52,744 bases of DNA from the NCBI GenBank assembly GCA_025359505.1, contig JANYHH010000039.1, forward strand, positions 1-52,744, written 5' to 3'. The notes below the pieces were generated by a model. That model saw only the letters and a program-made list of their open reading frames with translations, was not told the origin of the DNA and searched no databases. How positions within the stretch are numbered: the first letter of the stretch is position 1; every line of letters begins with the position of its first letter. Positions 23,027 through 30,847 of this stretch are shown here, one piece after another. Position numbers and translations under genes: made by a program. The stretch comes from Deinococcales bacterium (GTDB lineage Bacteria > Deinococcota > Deinococci > Deinococcales > JAAFIG01).

Positions 23027-23895
23027 TTACAGCCCGTCGTCGTCGCGCCAGTGCGCTTGCCAACGCGGGTCAATCGCTTCACGGCTCGGTTGAAAGCGAA
23101 TATCGGTCGATAGGCGCATTCGCCGCTGATCGTCCGCGTTGTTGAGGCTGGCGTGCAGCAGGTACGGCGAGTGAACCACCACATCGCCCGCTCGGTAATC
23201 GGTGATCAACCAGCGCGTGTCCAGTTGCTCCGCCAGTGCGGGCAGGTCGTAACTGATGTGCTCAGCCCGTAAGCGCCCACCTTCAGCCGCGTCTCGAGCG
23301 GCGAAATGTTTGTGGCTGCCTTCCAAGTAGATCAGTCCGCCGCGCTCGACGGGGCAATCGCCGAGCGGAATCCATGCAGACAGAAGCTTAGGGCTGCCCT
23401 CGCGCAGGTAGACCAGATCGTAATGCGCGGGCGTGATCCACGTGTCGTTCACCAGTGCGTGACGGATCAACTTGCGCTGGTGCAAGTGAACACTCGCATC
23501 AAACAACCACTGGAAAAAGCCGCTCAGCGCGTTGCAGAAATTTGCATAGACCGCGCCCGGCACGATCTCCTCAAACAACGTGCGGCGCAGCGCAGCGCAG
23601 CGCGGTCGTACTCGAGGTGTGAAGCGATGCCCAGTGCGGGGTCGGAATCTGGCTCGAGCAAGCCTGAAGCCTGCAAACTAGCGAAGTAATAGCTTCGGAA
23701 CTCCACCGAAGCTATGGGCGGAATCGCGCCGCGCAGCAGTAGATACCCGTCGCGCTCGAGCCGCGCCCAAAGTGCAGTGCGACTTTGACGCTCAGCGTCT
23801 GGCACGTCCTCGAGCCAGCCAAGGCGCTCGGCGCTGGTGTCCAGTTTGTGGTCGCGGCCCCTCAGTGGGGGCAGGTCGCTGATGGCTCGGTTCAT
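23027..23895 (-). pseudogene. Phytanoyl-CoA dioxygenase-like gene with frameshift
   Basis: Two frames on the minus strand encode adjacent parts of one Fe(II)/2-oxoglutarate dioxygenase of the PhyH family. The first part starts at ATG 23895 and reads to HLEYDRAALR near 23600; the second continues from LFEEIVPGA to the stop at 23027. The iron ligands are intact in the second part: HYD in PAHYDLVYL and a distal His in HSPYLLHAS, with an Arg in RMRLSTDIRF for 2-oxoglutarate. The break falls in three tandem copies of CTGCG (plus-strand 23586-23600). With two copies the frame would be continuous. This is a slippage mutation, a possible phase-variation switch, or a sequencing error. Confidence 0.8.
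23586..23600. repeat. Pentanucleotide repeat at the frameshift
   Basis: Three consecutive CGCAG units on the plus strand (CTGCG in the coding sense). The unit length is not a multiple of three, so gain or loss of one copy shifts the dioxygenase reading frame. Confidence 0.85.
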
Positions 23896-24109
23896 GGGCT
23901 GCTCGTGACCGATTCTAGCGCCCGCAAGGCAAACTCGGCGAAGAGGCTGTTCGCCCACGCGAACCACGGGCGCGTGAAAAGCCCTGTACATGCGGTCTCA
24001 ATCGTGGTCGCCATCAGCGGCTCGAGCGGTAACGATCAACCGCAACCTGATTACCGTCACGCAGCCGATCCCCGAAAAACGGCGCACTCGGCAAGCGCAC
24101 AGACTGCGG

Positions 24110-24115
24110 TAAAGT
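24110..24115 (+). promoter_or_regulatory. -10 box, leaderless nitrilase-family gene
   Basis: TAAAGT ends five bases before GTG 24121, with no ribosome binding site between. Confidence 0.45.
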
Positions 24116-24120
24116 GATTC

Positions 24121-25098
24121 GTGTTCATCAGCGCCGTGCAAACCATGCTCGAGCCAGCAGCGTATGGCAGTGCAACGGCTTTTGGCGCATGGATTGATGA
24201 GCAGACCCGCGCCGCGCTCACCGCTCACGATCCAATGGAAGCTGGTCTGGTCGCGTTCCCAGAACTGATCGGCTTGCCGCTGCTGTTTTACTTGGATCGT
24301 CAAACCCAAGCCAGCACCGTGCAGGACGCCGCGCTCGAGTTGCTGCGCTCCGACTGGCTGGGGGCATTGCGGCTGGGCGTCACGCACCGTTATTTCAGCG
24401 TTTCAAATCTGGTTCTGCCCCGTGCGATGCAAATGCACCGCACGCTGCTCAACGCGTTTTCATTCGCCGCGCAGCGCCACAATACTTTCATCGTTGCTGG
24501 CTCGAGCTTCCTGCCACTGATCGACCGTGAAGCGGCAAGAGGAGAGCACATCGCCGACCCTCGAGTCCAGAACGTGTCATACCTGTTCACTCCAAGCGGG
24601 CGCTTGCTGCACCGCAGCGCCAAACTGAATCTAACGGGCGGTATGGAAAGTCGCCTCGGCTTGACCCGAGAAAAAAGCGTGACCTCGAGCCGCACAGCGA
24701 TTGGAGAGATTGCGACACTGATCTGCTATGACGCGTTTTTTGACTCGCTCGTCGCTCGAGCTGACGCGCTCGGAGCCAGTATTCTGGTGCAACCCAGCGC
24801 CAACGCTGCTCCGTGGCGCGGCCCGTGGAGCGCGGACGCAACACGGCTCGAGGGTGAGGAGTGGCTGGCGCGGGGCTTACCAGCCCTGATCCAGCACCGC
24901 ACGAACCTGCGTTACGGTGTCAACCCGATGCTGGTCGGCAAGCTTTTTGACTTGACGTTTGAGGGTTGCTCGAGCATCAGCGCGAACACGTCACTAACGG
25001 GTCGCATAGATCCGATTGTCAACATAGCCGCGCAACCCGATCAATTCGAAATTGTCAGTGCTCGATTAGACGACACGTTGACCGCCACTCGAGCCTGA
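24121..25098 (+). CDS. Carbon-nitrogen hydrolase (nitrilase superfamily)
   Basis: This 325-residue cytosolic hydrolase has the nitrilase-superfamily triad: Glu48 in VAFPELIG, Lys168 in HRSAKLNLTGG and Cys202 in TLICYDAFF. The surrounding pattern (NTFIVAGSSF, then IGEIATLICYD) fits amidases of the superfamily rather than true nitrilases. Substrate unknown. It starts at GTG 24121, preceded by a TAAAGT box. It is divergent from the frameshifted dioxygenase gene, with 225 bases between the two starts. Confidence 0.87.
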   Translation: MFISAVQTMLEPAAYGSATAFGAWIDEQTRAALTAHDPMEAGLVAFPELIGLPLLFYLDRQTQASTVQDAALELLRSDWLGALRLGVTHRYFSVSNLVLPRAMQMHRTLLNAFSFAAQRHNTFIVAGSSFLPLIDREAARGEHIADPRVQNVSYLFTPSGRLLHRSAKLNLTGGMESRLGLTREKSVTSSRTAIGEIATLICYDAFFDSLVARADALGASILVQPSANAAPWRGPWSADATRLEGEEWLARGLPALIQHRTNLRYGVNPMLVGKLFDLTFEGCSSISANTSLTGRIDPIVNIAAQPDQFEIVSARLDDTLTATRA

Positions 25099-25212
25099 AA
25101 AATCCGTGAGCCACGCCCCCCGAGAATCACGCAGCCGCATGTCAAAAACGTGATGAACCTCGAGCCTCGAAGCGCGATTCAGTCATCTCGAGTCCAAGGT
25201 GGAGGCTGCGGG

Positions 25213-26253
25213 TCATGGCTTTGGTTTGATGACCTCGACCTCGACGCTTTTGACGCCCGCATCAACGGTCATCATCAGGTACGGACTGGTGATGACCTGC
25301 GCTTGCACTCCACCCGCTGGCGGGGCGCTGCTTTCCAGCAGCAAACGCAAGGTATCGCGGCGCTGACTGCTCGAGACGAGCCGCAGACCGTAGCCCCCCG
25401 TGGGTCTTTGCCCCATGAAGACCGTCACGACCTTCTGCTTCGTGAAATCCACAGTCGGCGCGGTGGGCGCTGGAATCTGCGTGCCAGCCGCCAGTTGCCA
25501 GATCGCGCTAAACTCCGTGACGCTCGAGGAGAGGCGGGTGTCGAGCGTCGTGGCTTCGTATAAGCTCTGCGCTCCGCTTTGCAAAACCTGTACGCTTGCG
25601 GCGACCTGCGCGGCGGCGGCGCTCGCGTCCGTGGCGTTGCGGATACCGATCTGCACAAACAGGGCGGTGCTGCGGTAACTCTGAGGCGCGGGCGTGAATG
25701 GGGAAGGGTTTGGAGCGCTTAGACCCGTGCCGACCACGACTTCCTGCTTGCTGACTGTCAAATAATTGCCTAGCGCAATCGCTTCAGGGTTCGTCAGTAA
25801 ACCCGCGCCGAACATGCTGTTGCGCGGTATGGGCGTGACTTTGACGTTCTCCAACTCTGCAATCGTGCGCGACATCGTGTTCCAGCGCTTGCCGTCAAAG
25901 TAATACACGCTGGTCATTGGCACTCGAGTAATCAAGCGCAACCCACCCGAGTTTCTGAAAACCGTCAGCGCCGTCAAGTTCTGCGAGGGTAACGCGAGTG
26001 ATCCTGCACCCATCACGCGCAACGCATCCGGGAATTGTAAGCCCTTCGCGCTCGAGCTGCTGGCTTTGGTGAGGTTGAGTGCGTTACCACCGAGTTTGAT
26101 TGTTCCCGCGTCGCCGTAAAAAACCGCGTGGCGCTCGTCGATGCCGTAGAGTGTGATGTCTGAAACGCGGTAACTTCTGGGAGCGGTAACGCTTTGCGCG
26201 GCGGCGGTGACACCCAAGACGGACAGCAGCAGCAGTCTTTTCATGACCGCCAT
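25213..26253 (-). CDS. Secreted protein with PrcB C-terminal domain
   Basis: This 346-residue exported protein has a signal peptide at 1-19 (MKRLLLLSVLGVTAAAQS). The C-terminal region of about 100 residues (FTKQKVVTVFMGQRPTGGYGLRL) matches the PrcB C-terminal domain, known from a protein that stabilises the dentilisin protease complex of Treponema and common in Deinococcus proteins. The middle is unassigned beta-rich sequence (GLRLITRVPMTSVYYFDGKRW). It may modulate an extracellular protease or simply be an envelope protein. The plus-strand membrane-protein triplet starts 88 bases away in the opposite direction. Confidence 0.75.
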   Translation of the reverse strand: MAVMKRLLLLSVLGVTAAAQSVTAPRSYRVSDITLYGIDERHAVFYGDAGTIKLGGNALNLTKASSSSAKGLQFPDALRVMGAGSLALPSQNLTALTVFRNSGGLRLITRVPMTSVYYFDGKRWNTMSRTIAELENVKVTPIPRNSMFGAGLLTNPEAIALGNYLTVSKQEVVVGTGLSAPNPSPFTPAPQSYRSTALFVQIGIRNATDASAAAAQVAASVQVLQSGAQSLYEATTLDTRLSSSVTEFSAIWQLAAGTQIPAPTAPTVDFTKQKVVTVFMGQRPTGGYGLRLVSSSQRRDTLRLLLESSAPPAGGVQAQVITSPYLMMTVDAGVKSVEVEVIKPKP

Positions 26254-26329
26254 GTTAGCTCAGCGGGCAAAAATCACATGATGAAGTCATGAACGAGCTG
26301 TTTGGGACACGGTTCTCGAGGTTTGAATC

Positions 26330-26335
26330 TATAAT
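26330..26335 (+). promoter_or_regulatory. -10 box, leaderless membrane-protein paralogue 1
   Basis: A consensus TATAAT ends six bases before ATG 26342. It is the best -10 box in the window. Confidence 0.6.
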
Positions 26336-26341
26336 CTAACC

Positions 26342-26842
26342 ATGTCAGAACTGATGATCCTCGCGGTGGCGCTGACAGCAATTGCGGTACTCGTCGCCTT
26401 CGGTTACGGTCTTCACGCGCTGCGAATGATCCGCGACCAGCCCGACCGCAAGACGCTGCGCCTCGCGGCGCTCAATCTGCTCGAGCCGAGCGTGACGATC
26501 GGTACGTGGCTGACGATTTTTATGGCGACAAACGCTCCCAACTCGAGCCAAGCCGCTCAACTGCTGCCGCTGATCGCGGGCGTTCCGCTGACGGTGATGC
26601 TGCTCGCGCCGATCGTCACTCGAGCCGAATCAACCTTGCACCGCAGAATCGCGGTTTACGGCTGCTTGCGCTGGCTCAACACCGTCGCACTGTGGGGTGT
26701 GATGATCGGCGGCAAGTCTGGGGATGACCTCCGCGTCGCACTTGTATGCACTTTGATCGTGATTGGAGTTGTGATTCTCTGGGCCAGTGTGCTGCACATC
26801 GGCTCGAGCTTAGAATCTGCGAAGACTCAGCCTGTGCAGTGA
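26342..26842 (+). CDS. Unknown four-helix membrane protein, paralogue 1
   Basis: This is the first of three tandem paralogues (166 residues) of a family I do not recognise. Four hydrophobic helices are visible. The conserved landmarks are GYGLHALRMI near residue 21, LRLAALNLLEPSVTIG (about 39-54), an LTVMLLAPI helix, a second basic loop with HRRIAVYGCLRWLNTVALWGV, and the C-terminal HIGSSLESAKTQ. The invariant LEPS and LRWxNT motifs may mark a binding site between helices 1-2 and 3-4. It has its own TATAAT box and no ribosome binding site. Function unknown. Confidence 0.8.
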   Translation: MSELMILAVALTAIAVLVAFGYGLHALRMIRDQPDRKTLRLAALNLLEPSVTIGTWLTIFMATNAPNSSQAAQLLPLIAGVPLTVMLLAPIVTRAESTLHRRIAVYGCLRWLNTVALWGVMIGGKSGDDLRVALVCTLIVIGVVILWASVLHIGSSLESAKTQPVQ

Positions 26843-26872
26843 CCCTCGCTGACCGGCTGCTCGAGCCTCGAG

Positions 26873-26878
26873 TATAGT
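26873..26878 (+). promoter_or_regulatory. -10 box, leaderless membrane-protein paralogue 2
   Basis: TATAGT ends seven bases before ATG 26886, which favours that codon over the upstream GTG 26877 that overlaps the box. Confidence 0.5.
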
Positions 26879-26885
26879 GCTGAAC

Positions 26886-27392
26886 ATGCAGGAGGTACTG
26901 GTTCTCGTTGTTGTGTTGACCGCGATTGCGGTGTTTGTCGGCTTCGGTTACGGCATCTACGCGCTGCGGCTGATGCGGAGCCACGCCGACCACACGGGGC
27001 TGCGCTTGGCGGCCCTTAACTTGCTCGAGCCGAGCGCGACGATTGGCACGATGCTGGCCCTCGGGCTAGCGACGGATGCGTTTAACTCGAGCGAATCAGC
27101 ACCACCGTTTTTGCTGCTCGCGGCTGTTCCGTTGACGCTGATGCTGCTCGCGCCGATCAAAACCCGAGCCGAGTCCGCCCTGCACCGTGTGGTCGTGGTG
27201 TACGGTAGCCTGCGCTGGATCAACACCGTTGCGTTCTGGGGCGTGGGCATCACCGCCTTGGAAAACACTTCGAGCCAAGAAGCCTTCGTCCTCGCGGCGG
27301 TGTTGATTGGCTCCGGACTGCTGATTCTGGTGACGAGCGTAATTCACATCGGCTCGAGCTTAGAAACGGCGAAGACTCAACGGGCACAGTGA
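26886..27392 (+). CDS. Unknown four-helix membrane protein, paralogue 2
   Basis: This second paralogue of 168 residues is close to the first: GYGIYALRLM, LRLAALNLLEPSATIGTML, LTLMLLAPIKTRAESALHR, YGSLRWINTVAFWGV and HIGSSLETAKTQ are all retained. The differences lie mainly in the loop between helices 2 and 3. I start it at ATG 26886, which aligns with the start of paralogue 1 and has a TATAGT box seven bases upstream. The 5' parts of genes 1 and 2 are also alike at the DNA level, so the duplication is fairly recent. Confidence 0.8.
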   Translation: MQEVLVLVVVLTAIAVFVGFGYGIYALRLMRSHADHTGLRLAALNLLEPSATIGTMLALGLATDAFNSSESAPPFLLLAAVPLTLMLLAPIKTRAESALHRVVVVYGSLRWINTVAFWGVGITALENTSSQEAFVLAAVLIGSGLLILVTSVIHIGSSLETAKTQRAQ

Positions 27393-27447
27393 TCCTTAAA
27401 GAGTGCGATTCAGATGCTGCACCCTTGCTGTTTAAAGCCAATAAGCC

Positions 27448-27990
27448 TTGTCAAACGCAGTGCTCGAGCTTACAGTGGCCGCTATGGGTGCGATGCTCTT
27501 TTTTGGTTTGGTTGTCACTGGGTTCTTTGCGATCACTGGTTGCTTTTTGGGCGCTATGGCCTTGCGTTTAATGGTGCATTATCCGAATCGCTTGGAGCTG
27601 CGCTCGGCGGCCTTCAACCTCTTCGAGCCAAGTGTGACGATTGCCGTGGTGCTTTTTGTTGGATTTGCGACAGGCTCTAGTCCGTTCAACCAAGTCATCG
27701 TTGCCGTCTGCGCTGGTATCTCCATGACTGTAATGTTGCTCTTACCGCTGGGTACTCGAGGCGTCCAGCCATTGTTGAGCGTGGTTGCGGTTTACGGTGT
27801 GTTGCGTTGCGTGAACACGGCCGCGCTGTACGCGGTCAGCTTACCCACACCGCAAAACCCTTCGGGTTGGTACAACCCTGCTAGCACACTGCCAATCGCG
27901 TTTTTTTGCTCTGGATTGCTGCTGCTCGGCTCGAGCCTTTTGGACATCGGCTTGAGCTTGGAGGCGTTGCAACCCCGAAGTGCTCAGTGA
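27448..27990 (+). CDS. Unknown four-helix membrane protein, paralogue 3
   Basis: This third, more diverged paralogue of up to 180 residues keeps the plan: ALRLMVHYPNRLELRSAAFNLFEPSVTIAVV, a SMTVMLLLPLGTRG helix, YGVLRCVNTAALYAV and LLDIGLSLEAL at the end. The Trp of LRWxNT is replaced by Cys, and the loop before the last helix is longer. The start is uncertain between TTG 27448 and GTG 27460; the second aligns better with the paralogues. It is the oldest of the three copies by divergence. Confidence 0.75.
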   Translation: MSNAVLELTVAAMGAMLFFGLVVTGFFAITGCFLGAMALRLMVHYPNRLELRSAAFNLFEPSVTIAVVLFVGFATGSSPFNQVIVAVCAGISMTVMLLLPLGTRGVQPLLSVVAVYGVLRCVNTAALYAVSLPTPQNPSGWYNPASTLPIAFFCSGLLLLGSSLLDIGLSLEALQPRSAQ

Positions 27991-28006
27991 TCCTCGAGAG
28001 CCGCGT

Positions 28007-29197
28007 TTACAATCGGCTGCGCGGGTCGAGCGCGTCGCGCAGACCATCGCCTAAGAAGTTGATGCTCAAGGAAGTCAGCAGAATGAACAGACCGGGCCAG
28101 AAGACCGTGTACGGACTCTGAAAAATCGCTTCTTGCGCCCCGCTGAGCATGTTGCCCCATGACGCGGTTGGTTCTTGAATGCCGAAACCCAAGAAACTCA
28201 ACGCAGCTTCGCTGACGATGTTATTACCGACATCCAACGTGACCTGTACGATGATCGGCGCGACCGCGTTGGGCAGCAAGTGCCGCAGCATGATTCGCCA
28301 ATCGCTCGAGCCGAGCGCTCTGGCCGCGTCGGTGAACTCGCGTTGGCGCAGGCTCAGCACCAGCCCGCGAATGATTCGCGCCGTGCCGAGCCACCCAAAA
28401 ATCGTCAGCACCAAAATGATCAAGATGATCGATCTGGACTCGCCAAAGTAATCCTGCAACCAGCGCCCCAAGGCGACATCTGGATTGGCCAGTAATCCAG
28501 ACAAAATCAGCAGAAACGGAATTTGCGGCAAGCTCAGCATCACGTCGATGAACCTCGAGATCAAACTGTCGATGTCGACCGCGATGCTGCGGTAAAACGC
28601 GAAATACGCGATGGTTAGCGCCAGCGAAACGCCGATCAGCCACGTGACCGTCACGCCCGCTTGAGTGAAGGTGCTGGCGAACTGCCCGGTGACTTGCACG
28701 ACGAAAAACACAATCCCTGCCCAGATCGCGTAACGCATTACCGACCACCAGACGAAGGCTTTACCCTGCCCGAGCCGCAGTGCCGTCCACTCTTTAGAGC
28801 CGGGCCCGGCCGCCAGCACCAGCGGTTGCCCGCTGTAATACCCAGCCAACAAGCCCATGACCACACCGATGATTGCTGACAGCAGTGCGACCACGATGCC
28901 GACCAACAAGCTGACGCGCCCCGCGTACAGCACGCGGCTGAAAATATCGCGCCCCAAGCCGTCCGTGCCCATGAAATGCTGGACTGACGGGCCCGCGTAA
29001 AGGTTAGAAGAGTCGATCTTGTCCGGTGCGTAAGGCGCGATCAGCGGCGCGAAGATCGAGGTCAGCAGCAGTAAACCCAGCACCAGCAAGGAAAACATCG
29101 CCAGTTTGTGCTTCTTGAAGCGCCGCCAAGCGACGGCGCTCGAGGATTCGTCCTTGCGTTCGGGGAGGGCGTTGGTGGTTACGGTGGCTTGGCTCAT
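28007..29197 (-). CDS. Peptide ABC transporter permease (DppC/OppC type)
   Basis: This 396-residue inner-membrane permease has an OppC N-terminal segment (residues about 20-70), the first periplasmic block MGTDGLGRDIFSRVLYAGRVSL, and the cytoplasmic EAA loop (EFTDAARALGSSDWRIMLRHLLPNA) that contacts the ATPase. It is about 90 residues longer than usual: between the first core helices and DSLISRFIDVMLSLPQ it carries an insert with two extra hydrophobic stretches (about 125-205). It should form the channel with the DppB-type protein encoded upstream. The ATPase subunits are not in the window. Substrates are probably di- or oligopeptides. Confidence 0.9.
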   Translation of the reverse strand: MSQATVTTNALPERKDESSSAVAWRRFKKHKLAMFSLLVLGLLLLTSIFAPLIAPYAPDKIDSSNLYAGPSVQHFMGTDGLGRDIFSRVLYAGRVSLLVGIVVALLSAIIGVVMGLLAGYYSGQPLVLAAGPGSKEWTALRLGQGKAFVWWSVMRYAIWAGIVFFVVQVTGQFASTFTQAGVTVTWLIGVSLALTIAYFAFYRSIAVDIDSLISRFIDVMLSLPQIPFLLILSGLLANPDVALGRWLQDYFGESRSIILIILVLTIFGWLGTARIIRGLVLSLRQREFTDAARALGSSDWRIMLRHLLPNAVAPIIVQVTLDVGNNIVSEAALSFLGFGIQEPTASWGNMLSGAQEAIFQSPYTVFWPGLFILLTSLSINFLGDGLRDALDPRSRL

Positions 29198-29287
29198 GGG
29201 GTCTCTTTCAACGCTACTTGCGGCTCTCGAGGTGAACGGCGCGGCGGCTCGAGCGGTTGAGTTTTAGATGCAGGTAGTTTTGGCTAT

Positions 29288-30484
29288 TTAGCTGTAACGG
29301 ATGCGTGGATCGACCAGCGCGTACAGTAAATCCGTCAGTAAGTTAGACGCCAGCGTCGCCAGCGCCAGCATCATCAGGATCACCATCGCAACGTTGTAAT
29401 CCTTTTGCACCACGCTATCCAGCAATGCCGTGCCCATGCCGGGCCAGTTGAAGACCGTTTCGGTCAGCACCGCACCGTTCAGTAGTCCCGGCACTGATAA
29501 GCCCAGCAGTGTGACGATTGGAATCAACGCATTTCTGAGCGCGTGTTTGTAAATCACGATCCGTTCGTTCAAGCCTTTGCTGCGGGCGGTGCGAACGAAA
29601 TCCTGATTGATGACCTCGAGCAGACTGGCCCGCATGAAACGCGTCCAGCCCGCGATTTGAATGATGCTCAGCGCCAACGCGGGCAGGATCAGGTATTTGA
29701 GCCGATCGAGCGCCCAGAGTGTCCAACTGACAATCGTTACCGTCTGCCCAGCGCTCTGCCCGTCACTGACCAGATCGCCAACCGCGACGGCGGGTTGGAT
29801 GTTGCCGGATAGCACCAGTTCCTTTGGCACTTCGATTGCCTTGTCCGGGTCGTAAACGGAAACCGTAATCACCTGCCCGCCGTCGCCTCCTCGAGCCTCA
29901 ATTTTTTGTACCGTTCCCGTGAATGTGAACCGCGCATCGCTTTCGACATACGGCGTCACGCCCTCAGAGCCGATGCCGCCGCTGGGCAGAATCTTAAAAG
30001 TCACACTGAACAAAATCAGCATCATGATCCCCAACCAGAACACAGGCACGCTGTAGCCCACGAACGATAGAAATGTCGTGACGTAATCCAAAACACTGTA
30101 CTGTTTGACAGCCGCGTAGATCCCCACTGGAATCCCGATCAGGATCGACAGTAAAAACGCGGTCGTGCTGAGCAGCAAGGTGTTGCCCATGCGCTGGTTA
30201 AAAACGAATTCCGTGGCCGACACGTAGCCGTTCGCCCTCGAGATGCCAAAATCCAGCACGGCCGCTTTTGAAAGCCACTTACCGTATTGCACGTACCACG
30301 GCTGATCCAAGCCAAACTCGCGGCGCAACCGCACGGCATCGGCAGCCGTCATCTTTGGGTTTCCTAACCGCAGCTCATCGACGAAATCGCCGGGTTGCAA
30401 TTGCACCAGTCCAAAAATGATCATCGAGATCGCCAGTAGAAGCGGGATCATGAACAGCACCCGCCGCGTTGTGTAAATCAGCAT
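29288..30484 (-). CDS. Peptide ABC transporter permease (DppB/OppB type)
   Basis: This permease starts with the family's YTTRRVLFMIPLLLAISM helix and has GDFVDELR in the first periplasmic region and the EAA loop SLLEVINQDFVRTARSKGL. It ends with LLTDLLYALVDPRIRY. At 398 residues it is about 60 longer than usual because of a beta-like periplasmic insert (about residues 185-255, with FTGTVQKIEARGGDGGQVITVSVYDPDK). I start it at ATG 30484, where the homologous helix begins and TATGCT lies five bases upstream; TTG 30499 is an alternative. It pairs with the DppC-type permease and the binding protein upstream. Confidence 0.9.
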   Translation of the reverse strand: MLIYTTRRVLFMIPLLLAISMIIFGLVQLQPGDFVDELRLGNPKMTAADAVRLRREFGLDQPWYVQYGKWLSKAAVLDFGISRANGYVSATEFVFNQRMGNTLLLSTTAFLLSILIGIPVGIYAAVKQYSVLDYVTTFLSFVGYSVPVFWLGIMMLILFSVTFKILPSGGIGSEGVTPYVESDARFTFTGTVQKIEARGGDGGQVITVSVYDPDKAIEVPKELVLSGNIQPAVAVGDLVSDGQSAGQTVTIVSWTLWALDRLKYLILPALALSIIQIAGWTRFMRASLLEVINQDFVRTARSKGLNERIVIYKHALRNALIPIVTLLGLSVPGLLNGAVLTETVFNWPGMGTALLDSVVQKDYNVAMVILMMLALATLASNLLTDLLYALVDPRIRYS

Positions 30485-30489
30485 GGGTG

Positions 30490-30495
30490 AGCATA
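30490..30495 (-). promoter_or_regulatory. -10 box, leaderless dppB-type gene
   Basis: TATGCT on the minus strand ends five bases before ATG 30484. With the terminator at 30798-30830 upstream, it suggests that the permeases are transcribed separately from the binding protein. Confidence 0.45.
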
Positions 30496-30499
30496 GCAA

Positions 30500-30797
30500 A
30501 TCGGGCGCGGTCAGTTCATGTAAAACACATCTCGAGCCTGAAAGTCGCGGGCCCCGTTGCAGCGGTTCGCCACGTCAATGCTCGAGCGCCGAATCTGGCG
30601 AGGGCCACAGCCGCTGAAAACTCCAGTAAAAGTCGCAACCCGCTGTGAATTGTGCATCAGCAGCTCGAGCGGGCGAAAGCTTTTCACACCTCGAACCGAG
30701 GCACAAAATTCTTGGTTCACTCACGATCCTCGAGCCACACAGCGCTCCCGACCCTCGGGTGGCGAACGGGGGTGGTAACTCTCTCTCTCTCGAGATG
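30500..30797. other. Intergenic region between binding protein and permeases
   Basis: Nothing gene-like is visible. The region contains several CTCGAG sites, a CT dinucleotide run (about 30780-30790) and the permease -10 box. The binding-protein terminator marks its border. Confidence 0.5.
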
Positions 30798-30830
30798 AAA
30801 AAAGCGGTGCGTGAGTAATTCACGCACCGC
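30798..30830 (-). terminator. Intrinsic terminator after the peptide-binding protein gene
   Basis: An 11-bp perfect stem (gcggtgcgtga / tcacgcaccgc, 30804-30814 and 30820-30830) with a five-base loop is followed on the minus strand by TTTTTT. It lies 18 bases after the stop codon at 30848 and should limit read-through into the permease genes, giving more binding protein than permease. Confidence 0.88.
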
Positions 30831-30847
30831 CCTCGAGAGACTTGCGG

